From the NCBI GenBank assembly GCA_034508935.3, contig CM067453.1:7580581-7644580 (forward strand): a stretch of DNA of 64,000 nt, written 5' to 3'. The notes below the pieces were generated by a model that had not been told where the DNA came from, did not search any database, and was given only the letters and a program-made list of their open reading frames with translations. This DNA is from Berghia stephanieae (taxonomy: Eukaryota; Mollusca; Gastropoda; Nudibranchia; Aeolidiidae). This document shows positions 42,654 through 53,335 of this stretch, piece by piece. Within the stretch, counting starts at the first letter, position 1. Each line of letters opens with the position of its first letter. Made by a program: the position numbers and the translations under genes.

Positions 42654-45600
42654 GACTATCATCTTTCTATCTATCTATCTTTCTATGTATCTATCTATCT
42701 CTTCTGATTTCTTCCTCTTTTGTTTCTAAAACCCTTCTCTCTCTTATCTATCTCTCAATTTTATCTCCCTCCCCTCCTCTTTCTTTCTTGACTCTGTCAC
42801 ATTCTTTTCTCCTTCTCTCATTCTTCTTCCTCTCTCTTTCTTTCTCTTCATATTTCCCCATAAATCTCTTATGTTCCCTATTGTACGGGTTGTCTCTCGC
42901 TCCTTTTCTATCTATTCCTCTATTCGCGTCGTCGTCTTCTCTCTCTCTCTCTCTCTTTCTTCTTTCTTTCTTGCTTCCCCCCTCCACCTTTGTTCTCCAA
43001 TTCCTGTCTTTTCCTTCTCTTTATATAGCTCATCCTCCTCTTTTATCTGGCACCCTCTCTCTTTCTCCCTTGTCTCTCCCCCCCCCCTCTCTCTCTCTCT
43101 CTCTCTGACTCTGCTTTTCTTCTCTCTCTCCCTCTCTTTCTATCTGACTCTGCCTTTCTCTCTCTCTCCTCTCTCTCTCTCTCCTTTTCTTTCCTCTCTC
43201 TCTCTCTCTCTCATCCTCTCTCTCATCTCTCTCCCTCTCTCTTTCTCTCTCTCTCTCTCTATCTCTATCTATCTATCTATCTATCTATCATACTATCTAT
43301 CTATCTATCTATCTATCTATCATCGTCTACTTTCTCATGCTGAGTGGTCTCAAACGCGTTCATCTGATATGGTATCAAATACTCCTCTCCTTTCACATCT
43401 CTGATCCATTATTGTTTTTAAAAAAGGAAAAGAAAAAAAATAAAAAGGGACAACAGAAACATCCCACCCCGCGACTGCAACATCATAAATTAAAACCAAT
43501 CCTCTCACTCCACCCCCCTCCCCCCCCCTCTTAAAAAAAACACACATTTCCTGGCCGCCTGTATAAACTAGAGTTTGCCAACCACCGAAGAATTAAAATA
43601 CATTCGAAGACCTAAATTTCGTATGACTTGCTATGGCAATTAAGGGAATGATTAGAGATCTTGAGGCGGTGGCGGTGGTGGGAATCATGATTAGAGAGAA
43701 AGAAGAAGAAGAAGAAGACCACGAAGAGAATCTGATAGAGAAGAGTTAGAGACAACCCGACAGAGGAAACAAAGAAAATGTGAAATAAGGGAGAAGAATG
43801 TGCCGCATTGTCTTGTGGTATGACAACTCGCTTTCCGGATCGGATTGGAAAATCCTGGGTTCGAGCCTCACTCGGCGCATAGTTGAGTCCACTTCTTACC
43901 GTACTCAGGTTTAAAATAAGTACCAGGCCGTTAACTGCGTTGTTCTGTCTGAAAATGTAATATCGCCTAACAACATCAGTAGGATGTTAAGTGTTGCTGT
44001 TGCCTGTGACACCCTGTAAGCGCTTGAGACTTCGAGCGATAATTGCGCTATATAAAAACTTCGTTAGTATTTGTGACAAATGATAGCAGTGATGTTATCT
44101 GTTTCGATGATGAAATGATGGTAGTGGTGATGTCACTGATCAAGAAGCTAGAGTGATAAAGTTATGGCAATGGTGCGCTTTTGTGGCGCGTATGTTATTG
44201 ATATTAAAATGATTGTTTCCTAGAGTGGTGGTGGCTGAGATGATAGTTATGATTTTGCTAGTGATGGCAATAATTGATATGACATGGTAATGTAGGTATA
44301 ATGCTGTGGTGGTGATATTGATTGTGGTGCTGATGATACTTATGATATTGTGCAAATGATGGTGGTAGCGATTCTGATGGTAATGATAATGTTGTAAAAG
44401 TGCTTGTGGTAGTGATGGTGATGGTTTTAAAATTGACGTGGATCGACGTGCAATTATTTTTAGGTCTGATAACCATTTCCTTATGGGCTCATTCTTGTAA
44501 TAGAAATCTTTAAAAAATGACGCAAAATACATTATACAACAATGTTAAACCAGGCCCATAAGTGGATTCGGATGTCAGACCTGCGTGTTTGTTAACCTAC
44601 AATGCAGCACAAATCCCTTTCGAAACGGTATTCTTTTTTCCACTATAACACAATAAGTCGAATGCTTGGCAGGTCTGTATCACTGCGTGCATAGACACGT
44701 TAGTTGTAATAATATCTATTGAAATACCACCTTGAGTGGCGATAAGCCAAATTACACATCTGGAATACAGCATTTGCATACAAAGCTGTTTGAGTACAGA
44801 ATTATTGAGAAAAATCGTGGATTTATTTTTCTTGTAACCATTGTTTTAAATATATCAATCTTATTATGTATATATTTCCGTCTTTCTATTTTTTAATTTT
44901 AAACTAAAGTTAGGAATTTGTTTTTGGCCAGTAATCGTAACTTTATCAGACCATACCCAGATCAAAACAACAACCCCAACTCCCTGACAACATTACCCCT
45001 TGTTCTGAGTTTAGAACATAGGCAAGTAGGCCGAACTGGGCTTTTATGTTCTGTATCATTCTATTTCACCCAGTTTCAACCCGTTGACATTTTAAATCCC
45101 AGCCCGTTGACATTCTAACTTCTCGTTAGGGCAAAAGTGGATACCAAATACTTAATAGTATTAGCTAACGAATGAAGTACTGAAAATATTGAGGACTTGG
45201 TATTAGTGTCCTTTATTAATCTTTAATATATTGACATCGTCTATGGAGATAAGTTTAAATGCAGAGGTTGTGCTTTCGGCTTTGGAATTAATTTGCGTGT
45301 TGTAAAGCCGCCAAATTCCATCCCGTCTATACAATTACCTCGTTTACTGCCAATTTGAAAACGCATTGAATTCGCCATGAATTAAATCTATCATTATGTC
45401 ATACAGCTAGTCTACTCAAGACTGTACAACTTATAACAAAATTTTCTGAAGTTAAAGGACAGGTATCGACATCGTTCAAAATTTTTGGCTAAATTCAAGC
45501 TATTATTGATGGCACTCACTGAATTATCAAGATTATAACATTTTTTTATAAAACTGCTTCTTAACAGATACAGAAATTTGGTGTTGTTTTTTTGTTTTTT

Positions 45601-47663
45601 TTTTGCGCTGCTTATACTATTATGACTAATATAATATTTTGACAAATTGAATACTAGTCATTTAAAACAAATAGTTACTGAGTGCTTAACGTCTTCAGAT
45701 TGTCCAAAACAGCGCTGCCAGACTAGTATTTATGAAGCGTAGGTGCGACTCTGCCGGACCTCTACTTCATGACCTGCATTGGCTGCCTGTTGAGAAAAGA
45801 ATTAAATTCAAAGCTTGTGTTTTAGTGTATCGTTGTCTTGAAGGTACTGCCCCTTCCTACCTTTCAGAACTAATTGAAAGATATTCAAAACCCCGCCCCT
45901 TACGTTCGGCCAGTGATTCCACAAAACTAGTTGTCCCTCGAATTCGGAAAAATGCTGGAATGAGATCCTTTTCTCATTTCGGACCCTCTATTTGGAACGC
46001 CTTACCGCAGAGCATTCGTGAAAAAGAATCTTTGTCTATTTTTAAACGTTCGCTTAAAACATATTTGTTTCGATTTTAGTAGATGGTATGAGAAGCAAGA
46101 TAGGTTTGGTTTGTGTTGTGTGTTGTATGTGTGTGTGTGTATGTGTATGTGTGTGTGCTTGTGTGTGTGAATGAGTATGTTTCAGCCAAAGTAATTTGTA
46201 ATTTAAGCGCTTAGAGTCTGGTGTCTCGGAGTTATAGCGCTATATAAGTTTTCAGCATTATTATTATTATTATTATTACCCACTATTATAGATTGAAAAA
46301 AAATGTAAAAAAGGCAAAACACACGTAGACACACAATAGACACAGACACACACACACACACACAAATCAAACAAAAGCAGGGAAAATACCAACAAGAGAA
46401 AACAAATAAAAAAAGAACAACCCCCCCCCCCCAAAACAAAAAAAAAACAACAGCAAACAAAACAAAACAACAACAACCCCCCCCCCCTCCAAAAAAAAAA
46501 AAACAAAAAAAAGAAACCAAAACAAAGAAAACCTGCCGAATCTTCTTCTGTGCCTAGCCAACCCAAACTCTCGAGCAGGTATTTGAATTGGATACTTATC
46601 AATAGGAGAACACGACAATTGTTCCTTATAAGAAATCAATCACCATTCTGGAATAAAAGTCATATCCCAGAAGAAAAAAACAAACAAAAAAAACCCCACG
46701 AAATTAACACACACTCACACACACACACACACACATCAAACACACATACACACTCAACTGATTATTTGACTCACAAACAGAGGAGGTGGGGTTTGTGAAA
46801 CATTTAAGACGATACGGATATATCATGTAATTACGTGGATTCGAATCCAGCTCAGTAAAAGCAAAAACGGAATATTGCCCAGCTTTAGTGTGAAGGACGA
46901 ATAGTGCAAGCAACACGATTTGTCCGTACGTACGGCAACCACGGTTGAAGCTATTCGACCTTAAGGACGAATAGGGCTACCCCTAAAAGAAAAGAATGAC
47001 GAAGAAGGAGCCTCTCAGCCAAAAGACTCAAATAGCCCAGATAGGAGCAACAAAAACTGGAGCAACACCCAAACACCCCTACAAATCTAGACGTCATTGC
47101 TATTGTCCATTTCATGCTAAAGACACCGGGATAAACTCCAGCTCTATTGACCTAATGGCTCTGAAAGATTCCTTTTTTTAAAAAAAAGTCCAAATAAAGA
47201 AACTCACAAAAACACTGTAGACGAATGTATTTGCGGGCCGGATTAATCTCTCTGAATTCTTTGATGGCATTGGGTCGGATGAACATGGCTGTCTTTTTTT
47301 AAATCTTTCTTTTATCCATAAAGGCCAAGGGGTTGATTGCCTGGTGTTGATGTCCACATTGACAACTTTGTGTATATAGCTGACCACTGGCTGGTGAGGA
47401 TTTTCTTGGATGTAAAATCGTGCCAAGAGACTCAGTGACGATTTCCCCAGGTAGAAGAGAGAGATATCACACCACAGGTCTGATTTGTACAAAGCTTGAT
47501 TATACATGACATCCGACATAGTCATCTCAAAGATTAAGGAAAAGGAAGTGACTTCTGGGTCTGTCAGCCAATCACAACCAAGGATATTCCTGTTGACATT
47601 ACTTCCAAGACACAATTCTCGGCAGATCCTACCACCCTCATGATGGACCGGGTGTGATATTGT
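40044..47663 (-). CDS. Double-hotdog (acyl thioesterase-like) protein, spliced, N-terminus unresolved
   Basis: Two exons (47208-47663 and 40044-40445) join in phase 0 and encode two hotdog-like units of 285 residues in all. Unit 1 has FEMTMSDVMYNQALYKSD and a sheet-like VVSYIHKVVNVD; unit 2 has the typical VTWSDIDTNGHCNFASYATF helix entry, then LKVQFFKECVEDDLLQVHIW and VAQLETEYF before the stop. This is the layout of 4HBT/acyl-ACP thioesterase-like enzymes, which hydrolyse acyl thioesters; the substrate cannot be named. The Asp and His of WSDIDTNGH are where such enzymes hold catalytic residues. A likely further 5' exon lies at 48993-49136 but does not join directly in phase. An RTE LINE starts right after the stop. 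I do not recognise a named orthologue. Confidence 0.7.
40560..40690 (+). mobile_element. SINE-2, 3' part
   Basis: CCCAACAGGCGTCATG through GTGAAATGCTTTGAGCACG; about 115 bp upstream of the last hotdog exon on the opposite strand. Confidence 0.65.
41141..41246. repeat. (CT)n microsatellite
   Basis: CT array in the last intron of the hotdog gene. Confidence 0.95.
41325..41535 (-). mobile_element. SINE-2, head missing
   Basis: Minus-strand tail AGCGCTTTACAAAGGGTCCC and body. Confidence 0.7.
41635..41705 (+). mobile_element. SINE-1 body fragment
   Basis: GGTGGAAAGTACTTTGCGAT and the CAATTGCTATTGTC motif; no head. Confidence 0.6.
42335..43325. repeat. 1-kb pyrimidine-rich (CT)n/(CTAT)n region
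   Basis: Nearly unbroken C/T on the plus strand with two CTAT arrays (about 42555-42700 and 43258-43322). Confidence 0.95.
43800..44062 (+). mobile_element. SINE-2, diverged full copy
   Basis: GTCTTGTGGTATGACAACTC head, GGGTTCGAGCCTCACTCGGC B box, tail GCGCTATATAAAAAC. Confidence 0.75.
44090..44430. repeat. GTGAT-rich low-complexity sequence
   Basis: Degenerate GTGGTGATGAT repeats; no coding evidence. Confidence 0.6.
44440..44592. mobile_element. MITE family M
   Basis: TTTAGGTCTGATAACC to GGATGTCAGACCTGCGTG. Confidence 0.7.
44600..45690. other. Unassigned intronic sequence of the hotdog gene
   Basis: AT-rich, no convincing ORF, repeat or RNA gene seen before the LINE fragment at 45690. 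Confidence 0.5.
45690..46275 (+). mobile_element. LINE 3' end (L2/CR1-like) fragment
   Basis: Encodes only the C-terminal domain: LHWLPVEKRIKFKACVLVYR, APSYLSELIERY and FGPSIWNALPQSIREKES, ending in TYLFRF and stop at 46079. A 3' UTR with (TG)n follows, then the tail TTAAGCGCTTAGAGTC...GCGCTATATAAG and (ATT)n. That tail resembles the SINE-2 tail. Confidence 0.85.
47090..47165 (+). mobile_element. SINE-1 3' fragment
   Basis: TTGCTATTGTCCATTTCATG through GGCTCTGAAAGATT, lying in the intron beside the last hotdog junction. Confidence 0.6.
47208..47663 (-). CDS. Double-hotdog gene, penultimate exon (first hotdog)
   Basis: 152 codons, phase 0 at both ends, acceptor TTCTTTATTCAG, donor GTGAGT after ...FVYSVF. 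It covers the first hotdog and the linker. The minus-strand GTG at 47729 lies in intron and is not a start. Confidence 0.8.
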
Positions 47664-47714
47664 CTGAATAAAGAAAACAGGAAGGATTTCAACATGTGAT
47701 GCCTTTTGAACATC

Positions 47715-47935
47715 ATAAGATATCGTCACCTAGGCATTCCATGAAGGAATATAGATAACTCATCAAACAGGAAGTCTGATTTCAACAGGAATCACCCATG
47801 TTGTCCAATGAGAAAATTGGGGGTTAATAATCTTGCTCAAGGAAAAAAAAAACGAAAGTGCCTGAAGTGGGGCTTGAACCCGGGTCCTTCCGGGTCACAG
47901 TGCAATGCCTTAACCACTCAGACACTTCATCCCCC
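47715..47935 (-). mobile_element. SINE-6 (tRNA-Ser/Leu-like)
   Basis: Minus-strand A box GTCTGAGTGGTTAAGGC and B box GGTTCAAGCCCC, then a T run and the family body. Confidence 0.75.
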
Positions 47936-47960
47936 AATATCTATATATATATTATTATTA

Positions 47961-47991
47961 CTATTATTTCATGGTTTTTGCTTTTATAATT

Positions 47992-48082
<91 letters not shown>

Positions 48083-48111
48083 TTATAAAAGCAAAAACCA
48101 TGAAATAATAG
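47961..48111. repeat. 30-bp perfect inverted repeat around (TA)n
   Basis: 47961-47990 (CTATTATTTCATGG...) is exactly complementary to 48082-48111; a (TA)n tract fills the loop. Confidence 0.95.
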
Positions 48112-48285
48112 TGCTCAACTTTTTGATAAAAGGAGCTATTTATAAGCATTTCAAGTATAATTATTGTTGTTTAACTTCTACAGTACTGTTTCATGTCACT
48201 AGGACTTCCTGTAGTTTGTCTCAGTGACATGAAACAGTACTGTAGAAGTTAAACAATAATAATTATACTAGAAATTTTGTTTATA

Positions 48286-48362
<77 letters not shown>

Positions 48363-48366
48363 TATA
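47991..48366. repeat. Two (TA)n arrays around the hairpins
   Basis: TA arrays at about 47991-48080 and 48288-48366, separated by the 47-bp hairpin. Confidence 0.95.
48154..48269. repeat. 47-bp near-perfect hairpin
   Basis: Arms 48154-48200 and 48223-48269 pair with one mismatch (a G-U pair in RNA) around a 22-nt loop. Confidence 0.95.
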
Positions 48367-48529
48367 TTTGTGACAAATTAATAAACATGGATTGCTCAAC
48401 AATTATTATCTCACCTTAAAAAAAAAAAAAAATATTGCCAACAAGTTCGTTTCAGCCGGTGCAAAGGCTTCTTCGGGGCAGTGAAATAATTTGCAGATCC
48501 CCAGTGATTCTTATATATCATTACATTGT

Positions 48530-48705
48530 GTAATGGTGGAACATCTGACCGGTAATCAGAGGTCTGAGATTCAATCCCCAATCAAGGTAGACTGATTTTT
48601 TGTGATGGTTTTTTTCTTGTATTTTTCTTTCTTGCTTTGTTTGGCACCTTTCATACACACTTGTTCAGAACTTTATCTTATACCAGTGCCTGCTCCTTAG
48701 TTTCT
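48530..48705 (+). mobile_element. SINE-5 copy
   Basis: GACCGGTAATCAGAGGTCTG, GATTCAATCCCC, then TTCTTGCTTTGTTTGGCACC as in 9150-9292. Confidence 0.7.
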
Positions 48706-48992
48706 TAACTTTATAATCATAATTTTTTTTTTTGCGATGGTTGGGTTCTATGAGGTTTCATTGTAGAAGTTTCACCAGAATTTCAAAGTTACAAGTCAAA
48801 AATGTACCTAACCAATTCGTTTCATGCACCCCGCAGCATATCCAATTACTATTACTATTAGTGCTGCCACTGAACATTTCAACTCATTTTTAAAGTAAAT
48901 AAATAAATAAATGAATGAATCAATAAATAAACAAATAAATACATAAATATATAAATTATACTTAAATAAATAATATATGTTAATGTGTCTAC

Positions 48993-49136
48993 CATCAGCT
49001 CCATAGTCTGCATGGTTGAAGCCTGGCAATTTGAAGGATGCGTAACACATATCATCAGATCTCTTGAAGTCTTTTGGCTCAAAAATAGATATGCTCGTCA
49101 TGGCTACACACTGCTGAGGTTTGGTTCTTTCCAAAG
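48993..49136 (-). CDS. Probable upstream exon, same strand
   Basis: 144 nt with acceptor TTGAATTTACAG and donor GTAGAC, phase 1 in and 1 out. It encodes LERTKPQQCVAMTSISIFEP and ends in DDMCYASFKLPGFNHADYGAD. It has coding character and good splice sites but cannot join the 47663 acceptor (phase 0) directly. Either a small exon between them is missed, the donor differs, or it belongs to another gene. Confidence 0.5.
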
Positions 49137-49692
49137 CTGTAAATTCAAAATCAAAAATCAACACAAAAATTACTGATAATTGAACAAAATTCCCGTCACA
49201 ACTTTTGCCCAATGTGTTCTCTTGTATGTATCCGATCAAAACTACTCCCACACCTCCACTGAAACCCTCTCCAATACGCCACCCTCCTTGCCCACACCAA
49301 CTCACAATTCCTCAATCGTTTTTGTCTTCCTCTCTACTTCATAAAGATGATATTTGAGTTACATCATACTGCTTTCACTCAACGAATGGGTCTCAGGCAC
49401 CTACTACCAATACACTCGTTTATCTGCACATAAACATAGACACCCCCCCCCCCCCCCCCCTCATGAACTCACACAAACACATAACACTATTTCAGCCAGA
49501 AAGCCACGAAGTTGAAGAATTTTATGCCATGTATTGTGTGTGACAGTGGGATGAACGATAGTGTTGGAATGATAATACCCCTTGAAAATCAAGACAACTC
49601 TTTGAAATATGCCTATACCGAAATTTGTACTTTGGTTTTCAGATGTTGATAGCGAAAAATTTCAGTGGTTTTAAGGTTTTGAGTTGAGACTC

Positions 49693-49723
49693 CTATTATT
49701 ATTATTATTATTATTTATTATTA

Positions 49724-49753
<30 letters not shown>
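49693..49753. repeat. (ATT)n microsatellite
   Basis: Interrupted ATT array. Confidence 0.9.
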
Positions 49754-49756
<3 letters not shown>

Positions 49757-49974
49757 GTGTTCATTTGAAGACATGATGGTTCCACTGTGTTCATCTCAAT
49801 AGGACTATATATTCATATTTTTGATGCATTGTGTGTAAAACAAACCAAACACTTTTTATAAATTTTGTTGAAGGTCTGAAGTTGATGGAGTTAACCAGCA
49901 TACGTTCTAATTGTCCAATAAAAATGTCATGTATGTTTATTTAGAAAAAATGTCACACACATTGATTGTTGATT

Positions 49975-50600
49975 GGCCCTATACCTTGCTATCTTCCATC
50001 GCCCTTTTACCGTTTATTCTTTCCATGTTTTTGTTCTGGAACAGGATTGAGACCATTTGGCTCCCCCTACCTGGAATCATATAGTGGGAGGGAGATAGTT
50101 AAATGGCTTTGCCCAGCATTTGACATGTCTGTGAGAAATGATACTTTTACTTTTTTTCTATTTTTTTTGGTAAATCATCTCCCTGACTCTGAGAGTCTTA
50201 ATTACATATGAGCATCAATCACCATCCAGCACTTATCTCCCTTTTGGCGAGAAACTCCATCTCAATGCCTGTGTGAGTGTGATACTTGGTGGTCATACAT
50301 TGGGTAGACTGCTATTGGGACATATTTAGGCTTTATTCTTAGGCGCCTGTGACCTAAGATTGCAGGCATATATAAAATCGTCCTTTATGTTTTGTGTACT
50401 TTTTTCTCTTTCATTAAAACGACCGCAACTCGTCATAATCAGACCCTCTCTTGGTGGACTCTTCATAGGTCAACATCCTGACGAAACTACCTCTTTATCC
50501 CTCTATACTATATCCTTTGGACTCCATGTCATTTACTGTCACCTCCATGTGCCCTGTTCTTCAATGGGACCGTTTGGTTTAGCCGTGGGACCTTGAAGGA
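49975..50600 (+). mobile_element. Diverged R3-like copy
   Basis: Only weak matches (GTGGGAGGGAGATAGTTAAA; GGTAAATCATCTCCCTGA); either an old R3 or a related family. Confidence 0.35.
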
Positions 50601-50764
50601 AAGAAAGTGCATTTATTGTTCTCTACATATGTTAGGTTTTATAATAATTTGCATCTGCAACCATTTGAGAGTATATGTCAGCCAAATTGTTTCAGACTAT
50701 GCTATCTACGTAGGCCTTTTAAATGGCGAACTTGTCCCCAGTTGTAATTGACCCCCCCCCCCCC

Positions 50765-51255
50765 CCCATAAAGTACAAGGAGATCACTTGCTGTCTCTCC
50801 CATCCCATCCCCCTATACGTTTTCCAACATGCTCTTGTCTTGGAATAAAATGACTTTGTTTTGTCCTGGCCCTGGCCGGAGACCTTGGCTGGGAGGGAAG
50901 CAGTCATATGTATAGTTAGTTTTTGGAGATGATGTTATTTTTTCTTGTAAGTCACCTCTTTGTTATGTAGTCTTGTACTTTTTTGTGTGGTTATATAATG
51001 ATTTTTAAGCATTTGAGTCTATCTGTTTTAGTTGTAACCTGTGCTTGTGTCTGGATGAGACTTTTGGGTGATATCAAACTAATTACACAGATGGTTCGCG
51101 GTTGGAATCTACATCTGTTCCCTTTTTGAACCATTCCCCTAATATAACTTGTAAAACTATAATCTTTTGACTGGAATCCCATTTCCTTCCTTTCTACTAG
51201 CCCTAAAATGATCTCAATGTGTTATAAATGCCATTAAACCTTTAAAAACAAACAA
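50765..51255 (+). mobile_element. R3 copy, diverged
   Basis: Sense copy following a (C)n tract, to ATGCCATTAAACCTTTAAAA. Confidence 0.7.
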
Positions 51256-51384
51256 TAAAGTTCTTAAAAGAATGTAGATCCCATCATCTTCTTGAGGCTA
51301 ACGCTGATATTGCCTTAACCAAAAGTGTCCCAAGCCTGTAACCTCATAAAAAAATTGTGTGAGTAGATGTCCTTAACCCCTCTC

Positions 51385-51410
51385 TCTCTATCTCTAATCT
51401 CTCTCTCTCT

Positions 51411-51448
<38 letters not shown>
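51385..51448. repeat. (CT)n with poly(C)
   Basis: CT array interrupted by a run of ten C. Confidence 0.9.
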
Positions 51449-51451
<3 letters not shown>

Positions 51452-52772
51452 CATATTCAAGTCCCTATAACTATAAAGTTGTTCTCTCTATCTTTTTTGC
51501 TTTTTTGTTTGTTTTTGTTTTGTTTGTTCATTTTTTTCCGGACTCATAATATTGTTACGTACAAGGAATGCACAAGGCAATAAATTTTGACTCAATACCT
51601 TACTTAATGGATTAATTTCAGATAACAATCAAAACGAAGTACTAAACTAATTAAATTGTGGAATTAAGGAAGATTTCTCATCTTTAAATTATGCCAGATT
51701 GAATTAGAACAATTTCACCAAGTATAAAGTGGTCATTGTTCCAACAAACATCGCCTGAGCCAGTCAGCTTACAATCCATGTCTATTTACCGTAATTACAG
51801 GGGAACGAATTAAACTACAGGTCTTTTTCGGGAAAGAGTCTCTAGTATTAGTATCCAAAGTCTTCACTGTGTCCTACATTAAAATAATAAACTTACTTGT
51901 ACATATGTTATTTGTTGGAACATGGATTTTTATTTATATAATAATATATGTATATTTTTTATATTTATTTATTTATCCTCCTCCCCCCCCCCCCCCCTCC
52001 CTTAGAAAAGTTTTCCTGTCTTTGTATGGGCTCTATGACTTATTTTCAATGTTAGCAACCGTTGACTTTTTTTTTTTATGCATGTTATTTATTTTGGTTC
52101 CTGTAAAATGATTTGCATGTTTTTATATACTATTATGGTCAAGTTGTGGTTATTTATTTACTAATTCATCTATTTATTTTTCTGTCTATTTATTGGCTTA
52201 TGTAATCATATTTATTTATTTATCTATTTGATTATTTTGGTAGTTTCTTTTTACCTGTATTGAGTTGAAATTATATGTAAATGAATGGTTCATATTGGCA
52301 TTTGCCAAATAAAACAAACCATTGAATTGAATTGTGTTTAATTATTATTTTTTTTTTACTCAATAGTGGTGTCCACCTCTAATAGTAATAGCCCCGGGTT
52401 CACTCCCCACTGGTGTCTACCTCATATAGGTAGTCCCGAGTTCACTCCCTGGTTCATATCCCGCGGTACTGTATTTACTCCCCATTGGTATCACCTCCCA
52501 GTCCCATGTTACACTCCCCACTGGTGTCCATCTCCCATAGTCCTGGGTTCACTCTCCACTGATGTCCATCTAAAAAAGTAGGTACATTCCTCTCTTCTGT
52601 CATATTCTATAGTCCCCGGTTGTCTTTCCACTTGTTTCTACATCTAACAACCCCCAGTTCATTCCTCATCGGTGCCGCCATCCTTTAGCCCCAGTTTTAC
52701 TCCCCACTGGTGTTCACATCTCAAAGTCCCGGTTTATTTTTCACTTGTTATATCTCTTGGTCCCTGATCCAC

Positions 52773-53335
52773 ACGGCTATGTGGTCTTCTGGTATGACAC
52801 TTGTTTTTAATTTGGAATGTCCTGGTGTCATATAATTCCTATACCTGAAAAATGTAAGCATTCACGATAATAATTAGATATACCAAATTAGTGTATGGAA
52901 GATGTTATTGTTATTGTCCCGTACGAAAGCGAAACTAGGATCCGTTCCCGGTTCCCAAAATAGACAGCCTATGTAAAAGTCAAAGAATAAAGTATCATTG
53001 TGAAATCGAACTACATCTTGTTCAAATTTGTTGCTCATGTAAAATAAAGAACATGACACCTGGGTTCCAGCCTCGCTCGACGCATAGATGAGTCCTTGGA
53101 AGAGGCTCTTTTAACTTTACTCACATTCTTTCACCATACTCAGGTGTAAAATTAGTACTTGGCCGTTATAACAGCAGTGTCTCTGTCCGAAAAAAAAAGG
53201 TGAAATATCACCTAACAGGCGTCATGTCTCGTTCTATACATGTTAAGTGTTGCTGTTGTTGGCTAGGGACCTATTGTAAGCGCTTTGAGTTTGAGCAGTA
53301 AGTGGAAATTAACCTTTTTATTTAAAAAACAACTC
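52773..53335 (+). mobile_element. SINE-2 split by a solo LTR
   Basis: Head 52773-52825 and remainder 53059-53335; the break lies in the B-box region (CCTGG / CCTGGGTTCC). Confidence 0.8.
52826..53058 (+). mobile_element. Probable solo LTR inside SINE-2
   Basis: 233 bp bounded by TGTCAT...ATGACA and flanked by a perfect 5-bp duplication CCTGG (52821-52825 and 53059-53063). AATAAA-type signals lie near its 3' end on the plus strand. It is the relic of an LTR retrotransposon after LTR-LTR recombination; family unknown and orientation tentative. Younger than the SINE it splits. Confidence 0.65.

Larger units (their letters stand above)
49137..52364. other. Gene-poor region upstream of the hotdog exons
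   Basis: (C)n tracts at 49442 and 50752, an old R3-like copy and a clearer R3. 51460-52330 is AT-rich and unassigned; no exon recognised. Confidence 0.5.

Noticed and set aside
45732-46079. Host gene for a 115-aa protein
   Set aside because: LHWLPVEKRIKFK and FGPSIWNALP are the C-terminal end of LINE ORF2.
46203-46639. Cys/Phe-rich open frames on the minus strand
   Set aside because: They come from poly(A), poly(C) and (CA)n tracts.
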